DNA of 60,340 nt from Rickettsia typhi (GTDB taxonomy: Bacteria > Pseudomonadota > Alphaproteobacteria > Rickettsiales > Rickettsiaceae): the NCBI GenBank assembly GCA_945883665.1, contig CAMCXV010000001.1, positions 1-60,340 of the forward strand, read 5' to 3'. The position numbers and the translations under genes are program-made. Within the stretch, counting starts at the first letter, position 1; the number at the start of each line of letters is the position of its first letter. The notes below the pieces were generated by a model that was not told the origin of the DNA, did not search any database, and worked only from the letters and a program-made list of their open reading frames with translations. Positions 17,173 to 26,262 of the stretch are shown here, one piece after another.

Positions 17173-17841
17173 ATGACTGATATTCTAGAAGAAATATTGA
17201 ACGATGAAAAAGATGCAAAAAGATTGGAAATATTTAGAAAAATTTTGCCAATTATAATAATACTCACGATCGTCACTGCTATTTTTATGGCTGGATATAA
17301 TTGGTTCTCAGAATCAACAACTCTTCATAATCAAGAAATAGGAGATTCATTTGTTCAGCTGGTTTCTGGTGACTATAAGGATAAGAAGCTAGTAAATAGC
17401 TTACTTGAAGAGATCACTATTAATAGTGAAAATAAATTATCAGAATTAGCTTCCTTAAAATTAGTTAATACAGAAGTTCAACTTAATGATATTACAAAGG
17501 CTACTGAATTACTTGAAAATATAATAAATAAAAAAGAATATTCTGATATAACAAAATCTTACGCAAGAATTTTATATATTAGTCTTATTCTGGATATAGA
17601 TAATTTAACTATTAGCCAAGAAAACAAATCAAGAGAATATTTACAATATTTTAATAAAGATTCTCAGGTTTTTTATGCAACAGCTACTTTATTAAAATCA
17701 TTATTTTACTTTAAAAAGAATGATTTTAATTTTGCAAAACAATATGCATCAGAAACACTAAAACTTTCAAGAGCATCAGCGGTTATAAAAGAACAGGCAA
17801 AAGCAATTATTACTCTGATTTCTATAAAAGAATCGAGTTAG
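17173..17841 (+). CDS. Membrane-anchored TPR-like protein (YfgM-like; possibly Rickettsiales DUF2659)
   Basis: A 222-residue protein with a short cytoplasmic N-terminus (about 1-24), one membrane segment (about 25-46, LPIIIILTIVTAIFMAGYNWF) and an extracytoplasmic helical region. That region has TPR-like periodicity (LASLKLVNTEVQLNDITKATELLENI; YATATLLKSLFYFKKNDFNFA). The layout matches YfgM, and I recall a Rickettsia family DUF2659 with the same N-terminus. In many proteobacteria yfgM precedes bamB, as here, which supports the call. YfgM is associated with the Sec translocon and periplasmic chaperones in E. coli; that role here is inference. Confidence 0.75.
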   Translation: MTDILEEILNDEKDAKRLEIFRKILPIIIILTIVTAIFMAGYNWFSESTTLHNQEIGDSFVQLVSGDYKDKKLVNSLLEEITINSENKLSELASLKLVNTEVQLNDITKATELLENIINKKEYSDITKSYARILYISLILDIDNLTISQENKSREYLQYFNKDSQVFYATATLLKSLFYFKKNDFNFAKQYASETLKLSRASAVIKEQAKAIITLISIKESS

Positions 17842-17861
17842 AATATTATATAGGTACGATT

Positions 17862-19094
17862 ATGAAAAATTTCTTAGCATTCTTACTGTCTCTATTTTAT
17901 TTAGTTTCATGTGATAGTATAGGCAGCTCAAAGGTAAAAAATCTTGTTGACCTAACACCAAAACTTGAAGTTGAAGATCCAAAGCAACCATTATTTTCAA
18001 CGGGAAAAAAAGACCTATTTAAAGAAAAAACATCTCATTCTTATAAGATTTCTAATAAAGCAATTATAGCAGAGCCAGCTATTGCTAAAGGCGTGATGTA
18101 TAATGTTGATAAACAGGGTTTTGTCAATGCATTCTCACTGAAAGAAAAAAAAATATTATGGAGTAAAAATATATCTGGTAGCGAAGTAGATAAATATTTT
18201 CATTCTGGGGGGATCTTATTTAGTGATGATAAGCTATACATTACTTATGGCTCACGGAATTTAGTTATCATGGATGCATTAACTGGAAATGAGATTATAA
18301 GAAAAGAATTTCCTGATATACTAAGAAGCAAACCAGTTATGGTAGATGATAAATTATTGTTGGTTCAAACTACTAGCAATCAATTAGTAGCTTACAATGT
18401 AAAAAATTCTAAGTTGCTTTGGATGCATGAAGGTGGTATAGAAATCATTTCTTCGAAAAATCAAATTCATCCGATTATACATAACGGCAAGGTGCTAGTA
18501 AGTTATAGCTCAGGTGAGGTGGTATATATTGATGCAACTAATGGCTCTGAATTATGGCGTTATAATTTATCTAACTCTGAACTTGGATTACCAAATTTTG
18601 AACCCTATGTTATTATAACTAAACCTATTATAAGCGGTGACTTTACGTATTTTGCCACTAGTAACGGAAAAATAATCAAGCTTAATTTAAATAATGGTCA
18701 AGAAGTTTGGACAAAAATTGCCGAAGATATTCAATCTATGATTTTACATGATAATAATTTGATAATTACAAATAATGCAAGACAAATTGCTTTACTATCA
18801 GTAACTAATGGCAAAGTACAATGGGTTGGTGATCTTATTTCCACAAAAGAACGCATGTCTAAAAAACCCAAAACTGTTAGTTTTTTAAATCCTTTTGTTG
18901 TAAAAAACGGCAATATTTATACAATAAATGTCATAGCTTCAAATGGCGAACTTTATCAATTTACCACAAACAATTCAGGTGAATTACCAAAAGAAGCCCA
19001 CATTTCTTTGGTTGATAAAAATATAAAATATTACTGGATATCTTGCTGTAATGGTATAATACACATGATTTTAGATAGAAAAGTAAGATTTTAG
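17862..19094 (+). CDS. bamB: BamB-like beta-propeller lipoprotein
   Basis: A 410-residue lipoprotein. A signal peptide ends in the lipobox LVSC (Cys17). A PQQ-type beta-propeller follows, whose repeats carry the alternating tryptophan pattern, such as KKILWSKNI, NSKLLWMHEG, GSELWRYNL and GQEVWTKIA. BamB is the non-essential lipoprotein of the outer-membrane beta-barrel assembly machine. The order TPR membrane protein then BamB matches yfgM-bamB of other proteobacteria, where der often follows; here gltX follows instead. bamD lies at 38318. Confidence 0.82.
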   Translation: MKNFLAFLLSLFYLVSCDSIGSSKVKNLVDLTPKLEVEDPKQPLFSTGKKDLFKEKTSHSYKISNKAIIAEPAIAKGVMYNVDKQGFVNAFSLKEKKILWSKNISGSEVDKYFHSGGILFSDDKLYITYGSRNLVIMDALTGNEIIRKEFPDILRSKPVMVDDKLLLVQTTSNQLVAYNVKNSKLLWMHEGGIEIISSKNQIHPIIHNGKVLVSYSSGEVVYIDATNGSELWRYNLSNSELGLPNFEPYVIITKPIISGDFTYFATSNGKIIKLNLNNGQEVWTKIAEDIQSMILHDNNLIITNNARQIALLSVTNGKVQWVGDLISTKERMSKKPKTVSFLNPFVVKNGNIYTINVIASNGELYQFTTNNSGELPKEAHISLVDKNIKYYWISCCNGIIHMILDRKVRF

Positions 19095-19229
19095 TTCTTA
19101 TCTACATAAGCATAGTTTCAAAGATTTTTAAATTTCACTTCAGCAAATTAGGAAGTTTATTTGTTATAAACTAGATTTCATATTGAAAATCAATTTGACA
19201 ACAAATATCATTATTACCAGAGTTTTTGC

Positions 19230-19260
19230 ATATTTAAGTTATTTTCTGCAACTTAAATAT
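19230..19260 (+). other. Perfect 11-bp inverted repeat upstream of the structured RNA
   Basis: ATATTTAAGTT (19230-19240) and AACTTAAATAT (19250-19260) are exact reverse complements with a 9-base loop. It may be the 3' hairpin of the bamB transcript or the first stem of the RNA described next. No T-run follows. Confidence 0.6.
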
Positions 19261-19281
19261 AACTTCGCAGCTCGCGATGTC

Positions 19282-19470
19282 TAAGGTATGGAATTCAGAA
19301 AATTCTATGTAGGAATGCTTTGTATCAACCTAAATGGTATCCTCGAAGGGTTGGGGAGACGATGACGTATGTCCAAGGTTTTAAATAAATTTAAGACCTA
19401 AAGGTTGTCGTAGCTGAATTTCTACAGTTTTTCTGCTTCCCGACCACCAATCAATCAAAGGATACTTTTT
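19282..19470 (+). ncRNA. Candidate structured non-coding RNA, unassigned
   Basis: The 527 bases between bamB and gltX have no credible ORF but fold into nested stems. These are TGGAATT/AATTCTA (about 19290-19310); an outer stem GGTATCCT 19336-19343 with AGGATACT 19459-19466; an inner stem GTTGGGGAG 19350-19358 with CTTCCCGAC 19436-19444; ACGATGA/TTGTCGT; and a hairpin AGGTTTT/AAGACCT. Several pairs are G-U wobbles that would be mismatches on the minus strand, so the plus strand is the likely transcript. The region is richer in G+C than nearby spacers and ends in a long hairpin. I see no RNase P, SRP, tmRNA or tRNA consensus. A 6S-like RNA is possible but unproven. Confidence 0.5.
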
Positions 19471-19475
19471 CTAAA

Positions 19476-19513
19476 AAAGAAGGGTTGATTTTTATAAAAA
19501 TCAACCCTTCTTT
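19476..19513 (+). terminator. Long perfect hairpin, probable terminator of the structured RNA
   Basis: AAAGAAGGGTTGATTTTT (19476-19493) and AAAAATCAACCCTTCTTT (19496-19513) are exact reverse complements of 18 bases with a 2-base loop, followed by AT-rich sequence. It separates the RNA region from gltX, so gltX needs its own promoter in 19514-19621. Confidence 0.7.
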
Positions 19514-19621
19514 AATAAAATAATTTATTTTATTAAATTGTTTTAGGTTATTTTATTTATTTTTTGTTGTACAAGATTAGTAGAAGGATGTAGATTAGTT
19601 TAAAAAAATATATAATTAAAA

Positions 19622-21013
19622 ATGACAGTAATCACAAGATTTGCCCCTTCTCCCACTGGTTTCTTACATATTGGTTCTGCTAGGACAGCTTTATTCAATT
19701 ATTTATTTGCTAAAAAAAACAAAGGGAAGTTTTTATTAAGAATTGAAGATACAGATAAAGAAAGATCAACCAAAGAGGCAACATTAGCTATTTTGGAATC
19801 TATGAAATGGCTTGATTTAAATTACGATGCTGAAGTGGTATATCAATCAAAAAGAGCCTCAAGACATCAAGAAGTAGCTCTTAATCTTGTAAAACAAGGT
19901 AAAGCTTATTTATGTTTTTCATCACAAGAAGAAATTGCTATTTTACGTGAAAAAGCATTAGCTAACAAAGAACATTTTATTTTTCATAGCCCATGGAGAG
20001 ATGTAGATGTTGCAAATCATCCAAAGGATATAAAACCTGTAATCAGACTAAAAGCACCAAAAGAAGGAGTTACAATAGTAAGAGATCTTCTTCAAGGCAA
20101 TGTAGCAGTTCAAAATTCACAATTAGATGACATGATTTTACTTCGTAGTAACGGTAGCCCTACCTATATGCTCGCAGTTGTTGTTGATGATCATGACATG
20201 GGTATTACGCATATTATAAGAGGAGATGATCATTTAAGCAACGCCCCTCGCCAGCAAATTTTATACGAAGCATTAGAGTATAATATACCATCTATGATTC
20301 ATATTCCTTTGATTCATGGTCCTGATGGAGCAAAATTATCAAAAAGACACGGCGCCCTTGGCACTGAAAGTTACAAAGATATGGGTTATTTACCAGAAGC
20401 CCTGTGTAATTATTTGCTAAGACTTGGCTGGGCGCATGGTGATGACGAGATCATCCAAAGAGATAAAGCTATAGAATGGTTTAATATTGAAGGTCTTGGG
20501 AAATCCCCAGCAAGACTTGACTTTAAAAAAATGAGATTTTTAAATGCTTATTATTTGAGACAAAAAACTGATATAGAACTTAGCGATATAGTAATTAATA
20601 TGATTGAAAAAGATCATAAAATATCTGATATTTCAAAAAATAATATTTTAAAAGCTATTCCTAGCTTAAAAACAAGAGCAGAATTATTGGTAGAATTAAG
20701 ACAAATGTCTATGATGTATATTGTAGATTTTCCAATCAATATTACAGAAGAAGCTAAGCAAATAATAGCTAACATTAGTGACACTCTGTTAAAAGATATA
20801 ACCACATCCCTTTTTGATCTTAAACAATTTGACAAAAACTCAATTCAAGAAAAATTGAAAGAACTTGCAGAAAAAAATGATATGAAGCTTGGTGAATTAA
20901 TGAATTTTATTAGAGCTTTTATAGCTGGTGATGTTAAGTCTCCAAGTGTTTTTGAAATGATTGAAATTTTAGGTTTAGAAAATACGCTTCATAGACTAAA
21001 AAAATTGATATAA
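19622..21013 (+). CDS. gltX: Glutamate-tRNA ligase
   Basis: A 463-residue class I aminoacyl-tRNA synthetase. The HIGH-type motif is PSPTGFLHIGSART (about 9-22) and the KMSKS-type motif is KLSKRHG (about 239-245). The discriminating region for Glu/Gln enzymes (VVDDHDMGITHIIRGDDHLSN) is present. The enzyme charges tRNA-Glu; in alphaproteobacteria one copy may also charge tRNA-Gln for later amidation. Rickettsiales often carry two gltX paralogues, and which one this is cannot be told from here. holB follows after 14 bases. Confidence 0.96.
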   Translation: MTVITRFAPSPTGFLHIGSARTALFNYLFAKKNKGKFLLRIEDTDKERSTKEATLAILESMKWLDLNYDAEVVYQSKRASRHQEVALNLVKQGKAYLCFSSQEEIAILREKALANKEHFIFHSPWRDVDVANHPKDIKPVIRLKAPKEGVTIVRDLLQGNVAVQNSQLDDMILLRSNGSPTYMLAVVVDDHDMGITHIIRGDDHLSNAPRQQILYEALEYNIPSMIHIPLIHGPDGAKLSKRHGALGTESYKDMGYLPEALCNYLLRLGWAHGDDEIIQRDKAIEWFNIEGLGKSPARLDFKKMRFLNAYYLRQKTDIELSDIVINMIEKDHKISDISKNNILKAIPSLKTRAELLVELRQMSMMYIVDFPINITEEAKQIIANISDTLLKDITTSLFDLKQFDKNSIQEKLKELAEKNDMKLGELMNFIRAFIAGDVKSPSVFEMIEILGLENTLHRLKKLI

Positions 21014-21027
21014 ATATCTAATAAAAC

Positions 21028-21834
21028 ATGATAAAAGAATATCTCTCAAGAGACCTCGATCTTAATAAGTTATATAATACTTATCTTATTAGTGTGGATA
21101 ACCCTGATTCTGCAATGAATGAAGTTTTAGAATTTATTAGTAGCAGTTTTTATCAGCACCAAAACACTATAACTCATCCAGATTTTATGCTTGTACAAAA
21201 AATGGAAGGGAATGTAAAAAATATATCAGTTGAGCAAATAAGAGCTTTGAAAAATTTTTTAAATAAAACTTCTATTATTTCTGGTTGTAAAACTTCTATC
21301 ATCTTTGGTGCAGATCAAATGAATATAAACGCAGCAAATTCTTGTTTAAAGCTACTTGAAGATACATCTAAAGATACATATATTTTTCTTATCACTAATA
21401 ATGTTGCTGCTATTTTACCTACTATACGCTCAAGATGTGCAAAAATTAAATATAATTATCTTGGCGTTAATACCAGCTATTTTGATAGTAAAAATAGAAA
21501 AATTGCAGATTATTACATAACACCATTACTTAATACAACTAAAATTGATGAGCATTTATCATATCTTAAAGCCTTTGCATCAAAAGATAGAGATTTGTGG
21601 GTTGATTTTACGACTAATATTCAAAACTTAATTCTAAGAATTTGTAAAAAAGTAACTAATCATGATATTTTATTATCACCTCTTGAGATGCAATTTTTAA
21701 CTCAAATAATGCCAATTTCAATAATCAATATTACTAATAAATATGACGAATTGGTAAAATTAACCGAAGATACCATTAATTTTGATCTTGACCTAAGAGC
21801 TGGTTATATTTCATTAATCAAAAGCATGAATTAA
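21028..21834 (+). CDS. holB: DNA polymerase III subunit delta prime
   Basis: A 268-residue AAA+-related clamp-loader subunit. Recognisable are the region around SVEQIRALKNFLNKTSIISG (about 70-89), NAANSCLKLLEDTSKDTYIFLIT (given here in part; about 104-125) and the SRC motif in PTIRSRCAKI (about 132-141). The P-loop is degenerate, as is usual for delta prime. It helps load the beta clamp for replication. The zinc-binding Cys cluster of longer homologues is absent, and the protein is shorter than the E. coli subunit (334). It is probably co-transcribed with gltX. Confidence 0.85.
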   Translation: MIKEYLSRDLDLNKLYNTYLISVDNPDSAMNEVLEFISSSFYQHQNTITHPDFMLVQKMEGNVKNISVEQIRALKNFLNKTSIISGCKTSIIFGADQMNINAANSCLKLLEDTSKDTYIFLITNNVAAILPTIRSRCAKIKYNYLGVNTSYFDSKNRKIADYYITPLLNTTKIDEHLSYLKAFASKDRDLWVDFTTNIQNLILRICKKVTNHDILLSPLEMQFLTQIMPISIINITNKYDELVKLTEDTINFDLDLRAGYISLIKSMN

Positions 21835-21896
21835 TTAAAGAGCAAGTTTAGGAAATCAACTAAACTGCTTTGGCTATATGTAGGTGATGGTGATAC

Positions 21897-21920
21897 CTTT
21901 AAGACACTCTCGTGTTTAAA
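21897..21920. terminator. Weak hairpin between convergent holB and ccmF
   Basis: CTTTAAGACAC and GTGTTTAAAG pair with one bulged base around a TCTC loop. The hairpin covers the ccmF stop codon and lies at the meeting point of convergent genes. No T-run follows in either direction, so termination is only a suggestion. Confidence 0.3.
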
Positions 21921-23799
21921 GATGGGCGGGTGCCTTAAGAATAAAAAGATTATAAACTCTTTGATGAAGATAGAAGCTGAAACATATCAAAAATATTGAA
22001 AACCAAATACAGTAAATCATAGGTCTATAATATATTATTGCGTGGATGGTTGAGCCGTTTATTTTACTTATACTAGCTACCATATCATGTGTTAGATAGG
22101 AGTAAATGTCAGATTCTTGTGATAGGGTATTTTCAATTTTATATAGTCTATTTTCAGGTCTTAATACTACTATATTTCCATTATTATCTTGAACAGAGAA
22201 CTCGGCTATTTGTCTATAATATACTTGTGTATCACTAAATTTTATATTATTTAATTTTACTGAAAAAGATTCGTTTGTAACTAGATCTCCAATTTTACCA
22301 ATAAATTCTATTTCCTTTGCAAAAAGAACATTGGTAGTTATGGCAAATGCTAGTAACCCTAAGCTAAAATGTCCAAGGATTAGTGATAATTTGTTGATAG
22401 CAATGGATTTATTAAAATATTTAGTTTCAATTAATGCTAAATCAATCATTTGGGTCATTAATAATAATGAAGCGAATAATATACATGCGCTAATAATACC
22501 AAATTCTATATTATTATAATAAATAACTAATATAAATATGGAAGGGACTAGTAAATAAATTAGTTTTCGAAAAAAGCTGATTTTCTTATGAAAATATGGT
22601 GCTATAGATGCTATTAACATTAAAGGAATAAAAATGGGAACGAATATTTTATGAAAATATTCTGGATCAATTGCTATATCATTATTATGAAAGAAAGAAT
22701 GATATATTGGATATATTATTGCAATAAATAAAGATAACAGTGCGGTTAGCCATAAAATATTACCAGTGATAATAAATTTCTCAGCTATTGTTAGTGAAAA
22801 ATTATTTTTAGTATTTTCTTCTATAAGGTTTTGTTTTTTTCTTAATATAAAAGCTATTATTGGTAAAAAAGTTAAAATGCTGCAGATAACAAATAAATAA
22901 AAACCTCTTTCTGCAGAAAAAGCGAAGCTATGAACGGAGCTGATTATACCGCTTCTTACAAAGAAAAGACCATATAAAGTGAGTAAAAATGATAAAAAAG
23001 AAGTGATAACACTCGAGTAAAAAAACTTTCCTGATTTTTTAGTAATTGTTAAAAAATGATGTAATGCAATACCTGCAATCCACGGCATTAGAGATATATT
23101 CTCCACAGGATCGAAGAACCAGTATCCTCCCCATCCTAGCTCTCTGTATGCCCACCATGAACCAAGACCTATACCAGCTGTAAGTAGAAGAAGAGCTAAG
23201 CTTGAAAGATGAAAGCTGGTTTCTAGTATCATTTTTCTATCTTTGGGATTTAACAATAATAAAATAGCATTCACGTAAATAGTGACGTAAGTTACGTAAC
23301 CCATATACAATAATGGAGGATGAATTGAAAGAGCTTTATCTTGAAGAACAGGATTCAAACCAAGGCCTTGATCCGGTATAAATTTAAAATTATCGAATGG
23401 GTTGGAAGTAAAATATATAAAAAATAAGAACAATATTTGAATAAATGCCAGAATAGCTATTTGTAAATTTTTGGTATTCACTTTATATTTTGTAATTTTT
23501 AAATATATAGAACTAATAAAGCTTAGCATGCTTGTATATAATAAAATAGATCCCTCATGGCTTGCCCAGCTACCAGCAACTTTGTAAATTAATGGTTTGA
23601 TAGTGCTGGAATTCAAAAAAACATTTTTTACTGAAAAGTTGGAGCTAACAAAGGCAAATACTAACAAAAAAAAACAAAGAATTATGGCAGCACTACTTAT
23701 CCAAAAAACATAGGATTTATAGTGTTTTTTGGTAAAAATTGCTAAAATTGAACTAGCAATGGAAAAAATTAATAATGAATTGCCAACAAGACTAATCAC
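21916..23799 (-). CDS. ccmF: Heme lyase subunit CcmF
   Basis: A 627-residue polytopic membrane protein with roughly 14-15 hydrophobic segments. It has the heme-handling WWD-type motif WAYRELGWGGYWFFDPVEN (about 216-234), preceded by AGSWASHEGSILLY (about 75-88) and PPLLYMGYV (about 161-169). These are landmarks of the CcmF/NrfE family. It joins heme from CcmE to apocytochrome c, here most plausibly cytochrome c1. The start is GTG at 23799 and overlaps the preceding CNNM-type gene by 8 bases, implying coupled translation. It is well separated from ccmAB at 6225-7514, so the ccm genes are scattered. Confidence 0.93.
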   Translation of the reverse strand: MISLVGNSLLIFSIASSILAIFTKKHYKSYVFWISSAAIILCFFLLVFAFVSSNFSVKNVFLNSSTIKPLIYKVAGSWASHEGSILLYTSMLSFISSIYLKITKYKVNTKNLQIAILAFIQILFLFFIYFTSNPFDNFKFIPDQGLGLNPVLQDKALSIHPPLLYMGYVTYVTIYVNAILLLLNPKDRKMILETSFHLSSLALLLLTAGIGLGSWWAYRELGWGGYWFFDPVENISLMPWIAGIALHHFLTITKKSGKFFYSSVITSFLSFLLTLYGLFFVRSGIISSVHSFAFSAERGFYLFVICSILTFLPIIAFILRKKQNLIEENTKNNFSLTIAEKFIITGNILWLTALLSLFIAIIYPIYHSFFHNNDIAIDPEYFHKIFVPIFIPLMLIASIAPYFHKKISFFRKLIYLLVPSIFILVIYYNNIEFGIISACILFASLLLMTQMIDLALIETKYFNKSIAINKLSLILGHFSLGLLAFAITTNVLFAKEIEFIGKIGDLVTNESFSVKLNNIKFSDTQVYYRQIAEFSVQDNNGNIVVLRPENRLYKIENTLSQESDIYSYLTHDMVASISKINGSTIHAIIYYRPMIYCIWFSIFLICFSFYLHQRVYNLFILKAPAHL

Positions 23800-25063
23800 T
23801 GTAATTATCCTTGTTTCTTTGTAGAAAAATATTTAAAAATTTTATTTTGTTTTGAGTTTTCTTTTTTACAACTATTTTTAAGTAGTCAATAATAATAAAC
23901 TCTCCTTGATTTGGGATTCTTTTCATTTCATTAATTACAAAACCAGCTATTGTTGTAGCTTCTGTTTCTGGTAAATCCCAGTTTAATTCACGATTGACGT
24001 CTCTAATTGATACTGATCCATCAATTATATACTCATCTTCAGATTTTTTGGTGATTTTATTGTGAGCATGATCATGCTCATCATATATTTGACCAAAAAC
24101 TTCTTCTATAACATCCTCCATGGTTATAATTCCTTGCAGATCTCCGTACTCGTCAACCACGCAAGCTAAATGGCATTGACCATCTTTGAAGAGCTGGAAT
24201 TGTTGAATAACTAGGGCATTATCTGGAACGAATAACGGGGTTTTAAGTAGAGAGCGGATGTTAATATCTTTTGCTTCGGTGCTTGTTCCATGTATTTTTC
24301 GTAACAAATCTTTGATATGTAGTATACCAATTATATTATCCGGTGTTTTTTCCCATATTGGAATTCTAGTGTGGTTAGATCCAAGTGATGTTTTGAGGAG
24401 TTTTTCAATTGGCGTATCAATATTGATGGCAAATATCTTGCTTCTGTGAATCATAATATCAGCAGTCACCATGTTTCTTATATCCAAAATTCCACCAAGC
24501 ATGTCCCTGTCATCTTTAATTACGTTACCTTCGTGCATATGGTGTTCAATGACGCCACGTACTTCATCTGCAGCAGAAACTTCATGTTTTAAATTGATGC
24601 GAAAGATAAAACAAAAACATTTTACTATGTAAGCAAGTAAAATATTTAATGGTTTAAATAATTTTAAGAGTATTACAATCGCAGGTGCTACAATTAATGC
24701 AATTTTTTCTGGTTTTGCCACGGCAATAGCTTTTGGTACTACTTCTGAAAAAACTATAATTACAAATGACATTACTATTGAAGAAATTATAGTCCCTAAT
24801 TCATAGCCTAGAATGTCTATAAACAAGCTGGTTGCAATTGTTGTGCATAAAGTATTAGATAGACTGTTGCCAATTAGTAACGTACTAATTACTTTATCTT
24901 TGATTTTAATAATTTGCAGAACTATTATGGCTCTTTTATTACCTTCTGATCTTATCTTGTGTAATTTTCCTGGAGTACAAGCTGTTATTGAGGTTTCTCC
25001 GGCTGACATTAAAGCGGCGAAAACCAGTAGCGCTATCATTAAGAATATAAGAAAGAAAAACAT
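23792..25063 (-). CDS. CNNM/CorC-type transporter with CBS domains (hemolysin C family)
   Basis: A 423-residue protein. It has an N-terminal DUF21/CNNM membrane domain of three to four segments (about 1-170), a CBS pair (about 195-330, including GIITMEDVIEEVFGQIYDEHD at its end) and a C-terminal CorC_HlyC domain (about 340-415, DGSVSIRDVNRELNW). Proteins of this type are linked to Mg2+ or Co2+ efflux or homeostasis. Rickettsia members are often labelled hemolysins (tlyC), a name with weak functional support. It is the first gene of a pair with ccmF. The membrane part is kept, unlike soluble CorC/TlyC proteins. Confidence 0.9.
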   Translation of the reverse strand: MFFFLIFLMIALLVFAALMSAGETSITACTPGKLHKIRSEGNKRAIIVLQIIKIKDKVISTLLIGNSLSNTLCTTIATSLFIDILGYELGTIISSIVMSFVIIVFSEVVPKAIAVAKPEKIALIVAPAIVILLKLFKPLNILLAYIVKCFCFIFRINLKHEVSAADEVRGVIEHHMHEGNVIKDDRDMLGGILDIRNMVTADIMIHRSKIFAINIDTPIEKLLKTSLGSNHTRIPIWEKTPDNIIGILHIKDLLRKIHGTSTEAKDINIRSLLKTPLFVPDNALVIQQFQLFKDGQCHLACVVDEYGDLQGIITMEDVIEEVFGQIYDEHDHAHNKITKKSEDEYIIDGSVSIRDVNRELNWDLPETEATTIAGFVINEMKRIPNQGEFIIIDYLKIVVKKKTQNKIKFLNIFLQRNKDNYSD

Positions 25064-25244
25064 TTGTATTTATTTATTGAAAAAATCATTTACTAGAATT
25101 TAATTTAGTTGATAATATCTCCTTTTGACAAGGTTTTTCTACAAAAATAGTGGTGAAATTATCTAATTAGCACTTTAAATACTAAATAGTATTAATTATT
25201 ATCAAGCTAATAATTAATTAATAAAAATAATAGGTACAAATATA

Positions 25245-26165
25245 ATGTCTGATGAAAATGAGCTAAATGACCTTCTGCAAACAAAAAACATTACAAAAAG
25301 AGCTACTGTAGAAGCATTAGAACAAATTCTATATAAACCAATACCAGTGCTAGATCATGGTTTTGTAAGGGTAGTGGATTATATGGGAGATGATAGCGCC
25401 GTAGTTCAAGCTGCAAGGGTTTCTTATGGGCGTGGAACAAAAAAAACTTTGCAAGATAAGGGCTTGATAAACTATTTGATTAGACATCGTCATACTACGC
25501 CTCTTGAGATGTGTGATATAAAATTTCATATTAAATTGCCAATTTTTATTGCAAGGCAGTGGATTCGTCATCGTACAGCTAGTGTAAATGAATATTCTGC
25601 TAGATATTCGATATTGAGTAATGAATTTTATTTACCAGATATCGCTCAGCTCGCTCCACAATCTTCTATTAATAAACAGGGGAGGGGTGAAAATGTTTTG
25701 CCAGAAGATGTCGCTTCAAAAGTGCTTGCAACAATAAAAGAAGACTCGCTTAGATGTTATAATAATTATGTTATAATGATGAATGAAGATGATAAGGGTA
25801 ATATTATTAATAAAGATAATATTGGTATTACAAGAGAATTAGCGAGAATAAACTTAACTCTCAATCATTACACTGAATGGTATTGGAAAATTAATTTACA
25901 TAATTTACTTCACTTTCTTTCTTTGAGGGCTGATAGTCATGCTCAATATGAGATTAGAGTTTATGCTGAAGCTATACTTGAGGTTGTGAAAGCTTGGGTT
26001 CCATTTGTATATGAAGCATTTAATGAACATAGAATAAATGGTGCTAGTTTGTCTAAAACTGGTCTGGAAATTATACGAAAAATGATTAAAGGAGAAAAAG
26101 TTGATCAAGAATCAAGTGGTATGAGCAAAAGGGAGTGGGAAGAAATAATGGCGAAATTTAATTAG
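25245..26165 (+). CDS. thyX: Flavin-dependent thymidylate synthase
   Basis: A 306-residue ThyX. The family motif [15 protein letters not shown] (about 107-121, RHRxxSxNExSxR) binds FAD and dUMP. Upstream sits [20 protein letters not shown], and [16 protein letters not shown] near the C-terminus is also conserved. It makes dTMP from dUMP using methylene-tetrahydrofolate and reduced flavin, leaving tetrahydrofolate. This replaces ThyA, as in Rickettsia and its relatives. folD, which makes methylene-tetrahydrofolate, is at 41478. It appears to be a single-gene unit. Confidence 0.97.
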   Translation: MSDENELNDLLQTKNITKRATVEALEQILYKPIPVLDHGFVRVVDYMGDDSAVVQAARVSYGRGTKKTLQDKGLINYLIRHRHTTPLEMCDIKFHIKLPIFIARQWIRHRTASVNEYSARYSILSNEFYLPDIAQLAPQSSINKQGRGENVLPEDVASKVLATIKEDSLRCYNNYVIMMNEDDKGNIINKDNIGITRELARINLTLNHYTEWYWKINLHNLLHFLSLRADSHAQYEIRVYAEAILEVVKAWVPFVYEAFNEHRINGASLSKTGLEIIRKMIKGEKVDQESSGMSKREWEEIMAKFN

Positions 26166-26262
26166 TAGTTTGAAAGATCTGAAATTATTTAATATATATC
26201 TTTTTTGTGGATTAAATATTAATTTATTTAACCTGAGATTATTTTAAAAAAGCACAGTAATA

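Noticed and set aside
19349-19449. tRNA or tmRNA reading of the structured RNA because of a 7-bp acceptor-like stem and a terminal ACCACCA
   Set aside because: There is no TTCGAAT-type T-loop, no proper D-arm and no tag-coding frame; the order of parts also does not fit the permuted tmRNA of alphaproteobacteria.
19282-19514. T-box riboswitch upstream of gltX
   Set aside because: T-boxes are not known from alphaproteobacteria, no T-box sequence was seen, and the closing hairpin lies at the end of the RNA region and not as an alternative fold.
19230-19514. Retron-type non-coding RNA
   Set aside because: No reverse transcriptase gene is nearby and there are no flanking a1/a2 type repeats around the region.
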